In this document: piece after piece, positions 26,709 to 34,178 of the stretch
How the letters are laid out: each line of letters opens with the position of its first letter
Position numbering within the stretch: the stretch's first letter is position 1
From: an uncultured Flavobacteriales bacterium
GTDB taxonomy: Bacteria; Bacteroidota; Bacteroidia; Flavobacteriales_E; Vicingaceae
Length of the DNA stretch: 64,000 nt
NCBI GenBank assembly: GCA_905479325.1
Contig: CAJQLW010000002.1
Span: 1-64,000, forward strand
Reading direction: 5' to 3'
Notes under the pieces: generated by a model
Database searches by the model: none
What the model saw: only the letters and a program-made list of their open reading frames with translations
Told to the model about the DNA's origin: nothing
Translations under genes and position numbers: made by a program

Positions 26709-27092
26709 TTAATCTTCTTCTATTTCAACCATTTTAAAAGGTATATTGATTATCGCCTGATAATCCTCTCCAGCCTCTAACATATCTTCATCATCTTCTT
26801 CGTAGTGCCAGTTAATGGTTACTCCGCCGCCGGCTTCATTTATTCTTTCTAGCTTTTTAAAAACATCAAGAATACACTTAGATGAACTCGTGTTGAAATA
26901 TTCCAAAACAATATCAACTTTGGTGGCTTCTTTTACACCACCTGCATATTCTTCTAATGCGTCTACCAAAGGTTTGTAAAAGTCAATTGAATTTTCAGGA
27001 ATAGATCTTCCTTGAATCAATAATTTTCCTTCTTCGGGGTTGAACTTAATAGTTGGTGTCTTAGGACTTCCTTCTATAACTAAATTTTCCAT
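26709..27092 (-). CDS. SiaC family regulatory phosphoprotein (DUF1987)
   Basis: This 127-residue protein matches DUF1987/SiaC. The core has TPTIKFNPEEGKLLIQGRS and then VDIVLEYFNTSSSKC. In Pseudomonas aeruginosa, SiaC is phosphorylated on Thr68 by SiaB and, when unphosphorylated, binds a diguanylate cyclase. Residue 68 here is also Thr (N-T68-S-S-S), in the same motif. It follows the siaB-like gene by 15 bases, so they form a kinase/substrate pair. No SiaA phosphatase or SiaD cyclase is present in the window, so the output partner is unknown. Confidence 0.88.
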   Translation of the reverse strand: MENLVIEGSPKTPTIKFNPEEGKLLIQGRSIPENSIDFYKPLVDALEEYAGGVKEATKVDIVLEYFNTSSSKCILDVFKKLERINEAGGGVTINWHYEEDDEDMLEAGEDYQAIINIPFKMVEIEED

Positions 27093-27107
27093 CTTTTCTT
27101 ATGTTAA

Positions 27108-27653
27108 CTATTGAGGTATATTAATATTTAAACTGTAGAACGAATACTCTTCGTCTACCTTTTGAAAATCGAAATCCAAACGCTGACCTGATTTACGAGC
27201 AATATCTATCATTCCTAATCCGCCGCCACCTTTGTCAGACATCATTCCGTTGTTTAAGACTTCTTTGTAATACGCTTTTAATTCATCAGCATCTAGTGAA
27301 TTAATTTTTTCAAGTCGAGACTTTAATTTTTCTGCATTGTCATTAGAAATATAATTTCCTGTGAAAATGCTATAAGCCTCTTCTGTTTTACCAATCATGA
27401 AGATCACAGTATTATGACCTTTAGGAGCTCCCTCCGGTTGTTTATCTAAATGATGGTAGAGATTTTGTAAGGCCTCTACAAGAATATTGTAGACCTTTTT
27501 TTTGATTCTATTTGGCTCGTTTAACTTATCCATTTTTGACTCCATAATTTGGAGAACGGAGGTTAGGAGCTCAGATGTAACATTCCCCTTGAAAGATAAC
27601 ATGATGTTATCTTGTTCCATCTTATTGTAGAAATCGTATATGTTTATGTCCAT
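27108..27653 (-). CDS. SiaB family protein kinase (DUF6272)
   Basis: This 181-residue GHKL-like ATPase-fold protein is the upstream partner of the SiaC-like protein. The N box is present (NILVEALQNLYHHLD, about 56-70), as is a G-rich lid (SDKGGGGLGMIDIAR, about 140-155). SiaB acts as a Ser/Thr kinase on SiaC, like anti-sigma kinases in partner-switching systems. It has no sensor or membrane domain, so the signal must come from elsewhere. An AT-rich gap of about 190 bases separates it from the divergent methyltransferase gene. Confidence 0.85.
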   Translation of the reverse strand: MDINIYDFYNKMEQDNIMLSFKGNVTSELLTSVLQIMESKMDKLNEPNRIKKKVYNILVEALQNLYHHLDKQPEGAPKGHNTVIFMIGKTEEAYSIFTGNYISNDNAEKLKSRLEKINSLDADELKAYYKEVLNNGMMSDKGGGGLGMIDIARKSGQRLDFDFQKVDEEYSFYSLNINIPQ

Positions 27654-27814
27654 TCTAAACAGTTATAACTTTCTCATTAATTTGCGGTAAAAAAAAACAC
27701 TATTTAATGCATAACGAAATAAATTAAAATTGTCTTACAAAACAACTTTTTAGTCGAAATTATTTTCCAGTTGATATTTAAAAAAATTAAATGTTCTTTT
27801 TTTCTTTGAATAAC

Positions 27815-27822
27815 TAACTTTG
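27815..27822 (+). promoter_or_regulatory. -7 promoter element (TAACTTTG)
   Basis: Perfect TAnnTTTG match 21 bases before the ATG of the methyltransferase gene, in a very AT-rich upstream region. The -33 element is not obvious. Confidence 0.5.
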
Positions 27823-27843
27823 GCAGCCCTTTAAAAAAAGAAA

Positions 27844-28581
27844 ATGCAGCATAATTGGTTTGAAAATTGGTTTGATTCTCCGTACTACCATTTGTTGTAT
27901 AGTCATCGTAATTATTCTGAGGCAGAGCATTTTATTACAAACTTATTTGGCTATCTAAATTTGCCAAAAGGAAGTGAGGTATTAGATTTGGCTTGTGGTA
28001 AAGGAAGGCATGCGTTGCAGATTCACAATTTAGGAAATGACGTAATAGGACTTGACTTAAGTCCTCAAAGCATAGATGCGGCCAATGCTAAAGCGGAAAA
28101 AGGACTTTCCTTTCAAACGGGTGATATGCGAAACCTATCATTTAATTCAGAATTTGACTTGGTGGTGAATCTTTTTACAAGTTTTGGATATTTTAAACAA
28201 GAAGGAGATAATGTAAAAGTCATTAAATCTATTGCTCGTTCTTTGCGTAAAGATGGCCTTTTAGTGCTGGACTATCTTAACGTTTCAAAAGTTGTTTCCG
28301 GGCTTCCCACAAAAGAAACCATCGTTAGAAAGGATATATCGTTTGATGTCAGTAAAACTGTTATTGATGGTTTTATTGTAAAAACAATAAAATTTGAAGA
28401 TCAAGAAGAGAACTTTGAATTTAGAGAACATGTTAAGCTGATCAGCTTAGTCGACTTCGAAAGAATTTTTGAAGTTTGTGGATTTGAAGTAAAAGCCACT
28501 TTTGGCGATTACAATTTAAATCGTTTTGAGGAAAACACTTCAGAACGTTTGATATTTATAGCAAGAAAAATTAACGAATGA
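27844..28581 (+). CDS. Class I SAM-dependent methyltransferase
   Basis: This 245-residue methyltransferase has a textbook motif I (VLDLACGKGRHAL, about 45-57). Motif II is VIGLDLSPQS and the post-I segment is FDLVVNLFTSFGYF. It is of the Methyltransf_25 type, common in Bacteroidota. The substrate is unknown. Its stop overlaps the start of the ZIP transporter gene (ATGATG), so the two are probably cotranscribed together with the DUF1456 gene. Confidence 0.85.
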   Translation: MQHNWFENWFDSPYYHLLYSHRNYSEAEHFITNLFGYLNLPKGSEVLDLACGKGRHALQIHNLGNDVIGLDLSPQSIDAANAKAEKGLSFQTGDMRNLSFNSEFDLVVNLFTSFGYFKQEGDNVKVIKSIARSLRKDGLLVLDYLNVSKVVSGLPTKETIVRKDISFDVSKTVIDGFIVKTIKFEDQEENFEFREHVKLISLVDFERIFEVCGFEVKATFGDYNLNRFEENTSERLIFIARKINE

Positions 28582-29279
28582 TGTATTTGGTTCTATTTTT
28601 AGTGAGCTTCGTAAGTGGTTCGTTAATTTTTATAAAACAGCTGAAATTAAAAAGTAAGATTTCATTTTTGCTTTCTTTCAGCGGAGCGTACTTGTTGGGG
28701 ATTTGTTTTCTTCACTTAATACCTGAATTGTTTGAATCAGGTAGTGAGTCTGTTAGCTTTTATTTGTTAATTGGGTTTTTTCTTCAACTTATTTTGGATT
28801 ATTTCTCCGGAGGGATTGAACACGGGCACACGCATGTTAATATTAAAAAAATTGGTCAGTTTCCCTATTTGGTTTTTCTTAGTTTAGGCTTACACGCTTT
28901 TTTAGAGTCTTTCCCATTAACTGAACTAAATTTAGAGATGGAGTCTAATTCATATTTATTGGGACTATTACTGCACAAAGTGCCAATTGCTATTATTTTA
29001 GCAAGTTTGTTGTTGGCTTATAAGTTAAAAAATATTCAAATTTTAATAGCTATTGTAATATTCTCATTAATGGCACCTTTTGGAGCATTAATAGGCAGTA
29101 GTTTTACATCAGATACTGAAGTTTACCAGCAATTTTTAGCAGTCTCAATTGGTATTATTTTACACCTTTCAACGACTATTTTGTTAGAAGTTAATGAGGA
29201 ACATCATATTAGTATCAAAAAACTAATTCCAATCATATTAGGGGTTACGCTAGCATTGCTTACTTTGGTTGTTCATTAA
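28578..29279 (+). CDS. ZIP family metal transporter
   Basis: This 233-residue membrane protein has seven to eight hydrophobic segments. ZIP signature helices are present: CFLHLIPELFESG (about 48-60), LGLHAFLESFPL (about 111-122) and LLLHKVPIAIILASLL (about 133-148), with the metal-binding His and Glu. The loop EHGHTHVN (about 79-86) is a typical His-rich metal-sensing loop. ZIP proteins move Zn2+, Fe2+ or Mn2+ into the cytoplasm. It overlaps the upstream methyltransferase gene by 4 bases. Confidence 0.9.
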   Translation: MMYLVLFLVSFVSGSLIFIKQLKLKSKISFLLSFSGAYLLGICFLHLIPELFESGSESVSFYLLIGFFLQLILDYFSGGIEHGHTHVNIKKIGQFPYLVFLSLGLHAFLESFPLTELNLEMESNSYLLGLLLHKVPIAIILASLLLAYKLKNIQILIAIVIFSLMAPFGALIGSSFTSDTEVYQQFLAVSIGIILHLSTTILLEVNEEHHISIKKLIPIILGVTLALLTLVVH

Positions 29280-29290
29280 AAAAAATAAAC

Positions 29291-29656
29291 ATGGCACTCA
29301 CTAATAACGATATCATTAAAAAACTTAGAGTTGCATTAAGTTTTAAGGATACAGACATAATTGAAATTTTGAAGCTAGTAGATTATGATATTTCGAAGTC
29401 AGAATTAAGTGCCTTTTTTCGAGCAGAGGATCATGAAAAGTATATGCCTTTGAAAGATCAAATTCTAAGAAACTTTTTAAACGGCTTAGTAATCTATAAG
29501 AGAGGTAAAATGGAGAGAAAACCAAAAGCTACCTCTGATATTTCTAAAGAGGATATTAATCCACCTAAGGAGTTCAGAAAACCGATGGGTTTTAAGCCCC
29601 AAAAAGAAACGGTTAAAAAGATTGCTGGCTTAAGGGTAAAGAAGAAAGGTGAATAA
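29291..29656 (+). CDS. DUF1456 family protein (YehS-like)
   Basis: This 121-residue protein has two copies of the DUF1456 helical repeat. The first is LTNNDIIKKLRVALSFKDTD and the second is clearly diverged. A Lys-rich disordered tail starts at about residue 75. Homologues such as Escherichia coli YehS have no known function. It follows the ZIP transporter by 11 bases in the same direction. Confidence 0.85.
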   Translation: MALTNNDIIKKLRVALSFKDTDIIEILKLVDYDISKSELSAFFRAEDHEKYMPLKDQILRNFLNGLVIYKRGKMERKPKATSDISKEDINPPKEFRKPMGFKPQKETVKKIAGLRVKKKGE

Positions 29657-29789
29657 TAGCTAAACAATTCTTTGAAATTAAGAGAACTAACCATTATTTG
29701 TTAGAGAGGTTGGGTGCTTATTTTATAGTTTAATAAATTGCTTTTCAGTAAATTATTTAGTTAATTTCGCCCATCGAAAAAATCAAGAG

Positions 29790-30239
29790 ATGAAGCGAAT
29801 CAACGAGTATAAAAAACTTTTCTCAATAGAAGAGGAAATAGACCTTAAGGACCTTAAAACAAAATACAGAAACTTAGTAAAAGATTGGCATCCTGATAAG
29901 TTCCAATCAGATGATGAAAAGTTTGCGGAAGCTGAGCTAAAAAGTCAGCAAATTATCGATGGGTACCATTTCTTAATTAGTATCTCTCCTGAAACAAAGG
30001 AAGCAAATGCTGTTGAATACTCTGAAACTACCTCTACTTGTAGAATTTTAGATTTTGATTTGAAAGGACAAGTGTTACGAATTGACTTTTCAAATGGAGA
30101 CAGTTATGAGTATTTTGGAGTAAGTAAAAAGGTATTCCAAAAACTGATTAATTCAGATATACCTGTCAGATTTGCAAAACGGAACATATACAATGACTTT
30201 CTTTATCGGAAAATGAAGAAAGCTGCTGTCGTAGCTTAG
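29790..30239 (+). CDS. J-domain protein with C-terminal KTSC domain
   Basis: This 149-residue protein joins two small modules. Residues 4-65 form a J-domain with the HPD tripeptide at 34-36 (W-H-P-D-K-F), which stimulates Hsp70 ATPase. Residues about 82-145 match the KTSC domain (LRIDFSNGDSYEYFGVSKKVF), best known from the C terminus of some lysyl-tRNA synthetases and stand-alone proteins. The KTSC function is unknown and may involve nucleic acid. The combination suggests a co-chaperone targeted to an RNA or ribosome-linked client. This is inference. Confidence 0.82.
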   Translation: MKRINEYKKLFSIEEEIDLKDLKTKYRNLVKDWHPDKFQSDDEKFAEAELKSQQIIDGYHFLISISPETKEANAVEYSETTSTCRILDFDLKGQVLRIDFSNGDSYEYFGVSKKVFQKLINSDIPVRFAKRNIYNDFLYRKMKKAAVVA

Positions 30240-30351
30240 TTCCAAGTTATGCTTTAGTAAGTTATTGCACGAATGGCGTAGTCAAGCAATAAAACCGCTC
30301 ATCCATTTTCTTTTTTAAGTGGTTGCTTTTCATTTTACCTTTAAATAAAAA

Positions 30352-30534
30352 ATGTCGAAAGGAACTTATTATTTTATCATAACACTTGGAGTTTTAGGTA
30401 CAATCTCTTCTGTTTATCTATTTTTCTTCACAGAAGATGAAAGCTTTGGCAACTTTGCGTTAAACTTTTTTAATGGAATAGCACTAACCGGTGTTGGTTA
30501 CATGAATTTAAAGAAGTTAAATAGCAGCAATTAG
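30352..30534 (+). CDS. Small two-helix membrane protein
   Basis: This 60-residue hypothetical protein has two hydrophobic helices (about 6-26 and 32-50) separated by a short charged turn, plus a basic tail. The composition and predicted start are consistent with a real small inner-membrane protein, but no family is recognised. An imperfect promoter box (TACCTTTA) lies about 10 bases before the ATG. Confidence 0.5.
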   Translation: MSKGTYYFIITLGVLGTISSVYLFFFTEDESFGNFALNFFNGIALTGVGYMNLKKLNSSN

Positions 30535-30630
30535 TCTCTAATAAATCGTTGTTTTAGAATTATTGTGGTTTAGATTGAACGCTTTTACATTGACGGTGTA
30601 TATTTTCATGAACAATAAATTGAATTTAGA

Positions 30631-31197
30631 ATGCAACACAAATTAATTATAGCTGCAGCGTTAGTTAGCGCAATTTTTCTTTCGTCTTACGCCGCTGATG
30701 AAAAAGTGAAAGGATGGTTTCTAGCAGGATCAAATCCCAGTGAATATGAGATTGGAGTAGAACAAAATGCTGAACGAGGAGGAAAGGTCGCATTTTTAAA
30801 ATCAAAAACTGCAAAAGTGAAAGATGGTTTTGGAACCATAATGCAAACCTTTGATGCTAAAATGTTTTTAGGAAAAAAGGTGAAGCTGACAGGCTTTATA
30901 AAATCTAAAGATATTAAAGGTTGGGCAGGAATGTGGATGCGAGTTGACGATGCTAAAGGAAGCGTCAGTTTCGACAACATGCAAGATCGGCCGATAAAGG
31001 GAAATACAGAGTGGATAAAATATGAAATAGTGTTAAACGTACCTGAAAATAGCAAAACGATAAACTACGGTGTACTTGTTCGCAATTCAGGTCAAGTTTG
31101 GATAGATAACCTTTCGTTTGAAACGGTAGGTTCTGCCGAGGGGAGTACAGGTAAAACTCGATTAATGGCTCCGAAGAATTCGAATTTTGAAGATTAG
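30631..31197 (+). CDS. Secreted beta-sandwich protein, carbohydrate-binding-like
   Basis: This 188-residue protein has a signal peptide (about 1-21). A single jelly-roll domain follows, with the pattern KVKLTGFIKSKDIKGWAGMWMRVDDAKG and then VWIDNLSFE. That arrangement is typical of galactose-binding-like or CBM-like modules found next to regulatory or enzyme domains. No catalytic residue is evident. It immediately precedes an ECF sigma factor (16 bases), so a link to envelope signalling is possible but unproven. Confidence 0.7.
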   Translation: MQHKLIIAAALVSAIFLSSYAADEKVKGWFLAGSNPSEYEIGVEQNAERGGKVAFLKSKTAKVKDGFGTIMQTFDAKMFLGKKVKLTGFIKSKDIKGWAGMWMRVDDAKGSVSFDNMQDRPIKGNTEWIKYEIVLNVPENSKTINYGVLVRNSGQVWIDNLSFETVGSAEGSTGKTRLMAPKNSNFED

Positions 31198-31213
31198 CTT
31201 GGTTTATTAGATT

Positions 31214-31774
31214 TTGGCAAATACTGAATATTCTGACGAAGAGCTTGTTTTAGAAATTATAAAAGGAAATCAATGGGCATTTGAGGCCATTTATGATCGC
31301 TATGCAACGCCATTGTATAATTTCTTTTTTATGAAGCTAGGAAGTAAAGAAAAGGCGGAAGATCTTTTACAAAATATTTTTCTAAAGTTAATTGAGAAAG
31401 CTAACTTTTTTGACGAACACAAAAGTTTTAAAACGTGGTTTTATACATTGGCGCACAACCTGTGTAAAAATGAATATCGAACAAGGAGTAGGTCAAAGGT
31501 TACTTATGAGAATATAGAGGTAAATCGTTTAGTTAACAATTGGGAAAAGAGCTCGGAAAGAATTGACGCTTCAATTTTTTCTGAGCACTTGTCTTTGGCA
31601 TTGAAGAATTTAAACGAAAATCAACAAACCTCATTTATACTTCGATTTAAATACAACCTTTCAATAAAAGAGATTAGCGATATTTTAGGTTGCTCTGAAG
31701 GAACAACAAAGTCTAGAATTTTTTATACGTTGAAGCAAATAGCTAATGATTTAAAGGCATTTAATCCTTACTAA
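31214..31774 (+). CDS. ECF-type RNA polymerase sigma factor
   Basis: This 186-residue sigma-70 family protein has region 2 at about 15-85 (YDRYATPLYNFFFMKLGS, then KAEDLLQNIFLKLIEK, then TWFYTLAHNLC). Region 4 is at about 125-180 and contains the helix-turn-helix ISDILGCSEGTTKSRIF. It starts with TTG. The next gene, 1 base away, encodes a single-pass protein likely to be its anti-sigma factor. It probably controls envelope or nutrient-uptake genes, possibly including the downstream lipoprotein. Confidence 0.9.
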   Translation: MANTEYSDEELVLEIIKGNQWAFEAIYDRYATPLYNFFFMKLGSKEKAEDLLQNIFLKLIEKANFFDEHKSFKTWFYTLAHNLCKNEYRTRSRSKVTYENIEVNRLVNNWEKSSERIDASIFSEHLSLALKNLNENQQTSFILRFKYNLSIKEISDILGCSEGTTKSRIFYTLKQIANDLKAFNPY

Positions 31775-31775
31775 G

Positions 31776-32267
31776 ATGGATGATTTTAATAAACAAAGGG
31801 AAAAGTTTATCAACCAATGTTTTGGTTTGTTAAATGAGGAAGAACGATCTCAAATAGAAGATTGTATTGATTCAGAAATAGTACAGGATTATCAATTATT
31901 GGTGGATTCTGTGAAAAAGCAAGCGGAAGTTAATCCGGACGGGGAAATTAGAACTCTCCTAATCAATCAATTTAAAGACAAGTATTCTAAACAATCAAAG
32001 AATGTGTCTAAATCCAATCGTTTTTTGCTGCAGTCACTAAAAGTGGCAGCATCCACAGTTTTCATAATTGGAATTGGGATGATATTTTTGTATCAAACTA
32101 GCGAAAGCTCTGAAATTTCAAAAAATGAAATTGAAATGGAGGAATTTAATAAGTACACTCAATTGAACAATACAAGTAATGCGGAAGATAGTATTGCAAA
32201 TGAGACCAAGTTTTTAATGAGTGTAGATTTTTTTTCCAACTCAGGAATTGTATTAGAAATGAATTAG
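31776..32267 (+). CDS. Probable single-pass anti-sigma factor
   Basis: This 163-residue protein has an N-terminal soluble helical region (about 1-80), one membrane helix (about 86-107) and a short extracytoplasmic tail. It follows the sigma gene with one intervening base, the typical position for a Bacteroidota anti-sigma partner. It lacks the HxxxCxxC zinc motif of ZAS factors. The role is inferred from position and topology. Confidence 0.65.
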   Translation: MDDFNKQREKFINQCFGLLNEEERSQIEDCIDSEIVQDYQLLVDSVKKQAEVNPDGEIRTLLINQFKDKYSKQSKNVSKSNRFLLQSLKVAASTVFIIGIGMIFLYQTSESSEISKNEIEMEEFNKYTQLNNTSNAEDSIANETKFLMSVDFFSNSGIVLEMN

Positions 32268-32301
32268 AATAATAAAAAGTCTTACAACTGAAATTGGATA
32301 G

Positions 32302-32333
32302 TTTGAACTTCATCAATATATTTGTTAGCTTTG
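32302..32333 (+). promoter_or_regulatory. Promoter (TTTG - 20 bp - TAGCTTTG)
   Basis: A TTTG at 32302-32305 lies 20 bases before TAGCTTTG (32326-32333). A second perfect box, TATATTTG, sits at 32317-32324. The position argues that translation of the next gene starts at 32348 or 32354 and not at the TTG at 32294. Confidence 0.6.
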
Positions 32334-32347
32334 GTAGCAAAATTTAT

Positions 32348-33256
32348 ATGGTTATGAAAAAGTATAGACTATTTACTTTAGTATTATTTTCAATTGCGAT
32401 ATCTTTCGCAAGTTGTGAAAAGGACATTGCGTTAACACCGAATGAGAATTTTGCTCCCAGCAGTGATCAGTCGATTGACTCCACAGCGTTAAATGGAGGT
32501 GGTATCGGAGGACCTGTCTCTAATTTGATTGTTCAAAAAAGACAACGAGCAGTAGTAACTTATGTTGGGGCCACTTGGTGTCCACCATGCGGAGCATATG
32601 GCGATCCTACAAAAATTCATATGGAAACGGCACATGGAAGTGATGTTATCATATTAAACGTTCAGTCGGGTGATGCAATAAGCAGTCAAGGTGCCTTTGG
32701 TCCAACATTTGGACGTGCCTTTCAAACATTTGCCAATAGTAGTAGTATCCCTTATGCATATTGGTCAGGAGCTAACTTTACGATGGTTTATCGTGGATTT
32801 TATACTTCTGCAAACAGTAATAATTCTGCTGCAGATCAGGATATAAATTCGATTAAAGGAGATAGCCCTGAAATAGGAGTTGCTGCAAAGGCTGTTGTCT
32901 CTGGAGATTCAATAAAAGTTGAGACGCTAACAAAATTTTATTCTGCAACTACAGATGCATACATAGGTGTTTATATTTTAGAAGATGGAGTTGAAGCATC
33001 TCAAAAGATCAGTGGTTCACCTGATGCTATCACTTCTCATGAAAATGTTGTTCGAGGAGCTGCATTTGTAGGCAATGATTTAGGCATACAATCTTTGGGG
33101 AATGCTTTTGCTGTTGATCAGCAAGTTATTGGTAATTATTCAATCGCAATTCCAAGCACAGTGTTGGATAAGACAAAGTTGCAAGTGGCGGTTGTAGTTT
33201 GGGAGTCTGAAAATGCAGATGGTATTTCAAACGGTATATTGGTTGATGCAGATTAA
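32348..33256 (+). CDS. Omp28-related thioredoxin-like outer-membrane lipoprotein
   Basis: This protein of about 302 residues starts at ATG 32348 or 32354. A lipoprotein signal ends in FASC. A linker rich in Asn/Ser/Gly follows, then an Omp28-type domain whose N-terminal part is thioredoxin-like (VTYVGATWCPPCGAYG, with CxxC near residue 78). A beta-rich C-terminal region is typical of Omp28 of Porphyromonas. It is likely anchored in the outer membrane. Whether the CxxC is redox-active is not known. It follows the sigma/anti-sigma pair but has its own promoter. Confidence 0.82.
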   Translation: MVMKKYRLFTLVLFSIAISFASCEKDIALTPNENFAPSSDQSIDSTALNGGGIGGPVSNLIVQKRQRAVVTYVGATWCPPCGAYGDPTKIHMETAHGSDVIILNVQSGDAISSQGAFGPTFGRAFQTFANSSSIPYAYWSGANFTMVYRGFYTSANSNNSAADQDINSIKGDSPEIGVAAKAVVSGDSIKVETLTKFYSATTDAYIGVYILEDGVEASQKISGSPDAITSHENVVRGAAFVGNDLGIQSLGNAFAVDQQVIGNYSIAIPSTVLDKTKLQVAVVVWESENADGISNGILVDAD

Positions 33257-33276
33257 CTAAATACTTCAATACATTC

Positions 33277-33314
33277 AAAAAAACCTTTAGGCTAACCGGC
33301 CTAAAGGTTTTTTT
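33277..33314 (+). terminator. Rho-independent terminator
   Basis: Stem CCTTTAGGC / GCCTAAAGG with a 6-base loop, preceded by A7 and followed by T7. It lies 20 bases after the Omp28-like gene. Confidence 0.9.
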
Positions 33315-33381
33315 GTTTTAACAAAAGAAAGCATAACAAACAGCGGGCGAAATCTTTTTATACTCTCAATTAATATTATAG

Positions 33382-33389
33382 TAACTTTG
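33382..33389 (+). promoter_or_regulatory. -7 promoter element (TAACTTTG)
   Basis: Perfect TAnnTTTG box 26 bases before the TTG start of the CDP-alcohol phosphatidyltransferase gene and after the preceding terminator. No clear -33 TTG is visible. Confidence 0.5.
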
Positions 33390-33415
33390 CCTTTCTAATT
33401 TTTTAGTATTTCCTT

Positions 33416-34177
33416 TTGTCAAAATTACCTCAAGCACACCAGTTCATAGATCTTTCAGATTATGGACGTCCCATAGCCCGCAAAATTGCAAATGCCCTTA
33501 AAAACACATCGGTTACTCCCGTACAAGTAACAATTTGGTTTGTTGTTTCCGGTATTATTTCCATTGTATTTATGCTCCAAGGTAATTATTGGTTAGCAGG
33601 ATTTTTCTTGGTCCTAAAATCTATATTAGATGCAGTAGATGGGGAATTGGCAAGAATAAAACAAACTCCATCGTATACCGGTCGTTATTTAGATTCTGTT
33701 TCAGATATCATTCTCAATTTTATCATTTTTATGGTGATATGGTATATAACCGATTTGTCGATTTTGTGGGCTTTTCTAGCATTTTTCTGCTATCAACTAC
33801 AAGGTACACTTTATAACTATTACTACGTCATTTTACGAAGTAAGCTAAATGGGGATACAACCAGTAGAATCGTGGAAAAAGGCACCCCAACTGCTTTAGG
33901 AAACGAAAGTCAGCGTGCTGTGAATGTTTTATTTATGATGTATACGGTGCTGTATTCTGTTTACGACAAAATCATTTTTCAATTCGATAAAAAAGCTGCT
34001 CAAGGAAAAATTACTCCAAATTGGCTCATGACAGCGGTGTCAACCTTTGGGTTAGGATTTCAGCTTTTGTTAATTAGTGTTTTTTTAATTGTTGGCTGGA
34101 AATCGTTGATTATTCCTTTTTTCATCGGATACTCAATAATGATATTTATCTTCATTGGCCTAAGAAAAGCGTTATAG
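33416..34177 (+). CDS. CDP-alcohol phosphatidyltransferase family membrane enzyme
   Basis: This 253-residue membrane protein moves a phosphatidyl or related group from a CDP-activated donor to an alcohol. The complete catalytic signature is present as D-x2-DG-x2-AR-x8-G-x3-D-x3-D (about residues 78-103, from DAVDGELAR to the last Asp), and five to six hydrophobic helices surround it. The acceptor is unknown: phosphatidylserine, phosphatidylglycerol and inositol types share the motif. The start is TTG with the usual N terminus for the Bacteroidota group. It ends against the convergent helicase gene (1-base gap). Confidence 0.88.
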   Translation: MSKLPQAHQFIDLSDYGRPIARKIANALKNTSVTPVQVTIWFVVSGIISIVFMLQGNYWLAGFFLVLKSILDAVDGELARIKQTPSYTGRYLDSVSDIILNFIIFMVIWYITDLSILWAFLAFFCYQLQGTLYNYYYVILRSKLNGDTTSRIVEKGTPTALGNESQRAVNVLFMMYTVLYSVYDKIIFQFDKKAAQGKITPNWLMTAVSTFGLGFQLLLISVFLIVGWKSLIIPFFIGYSIMIFIFIGLRKAL

Positions 34178-34178
34178 T

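Noticed and set aside
30240-30351. Inverted repeat TTATTGC...GCAATAA after the J-domain gene as a terminator
   Set aside because: Only 7 base pairs with a long loop and no T-run, so it is not convincing.
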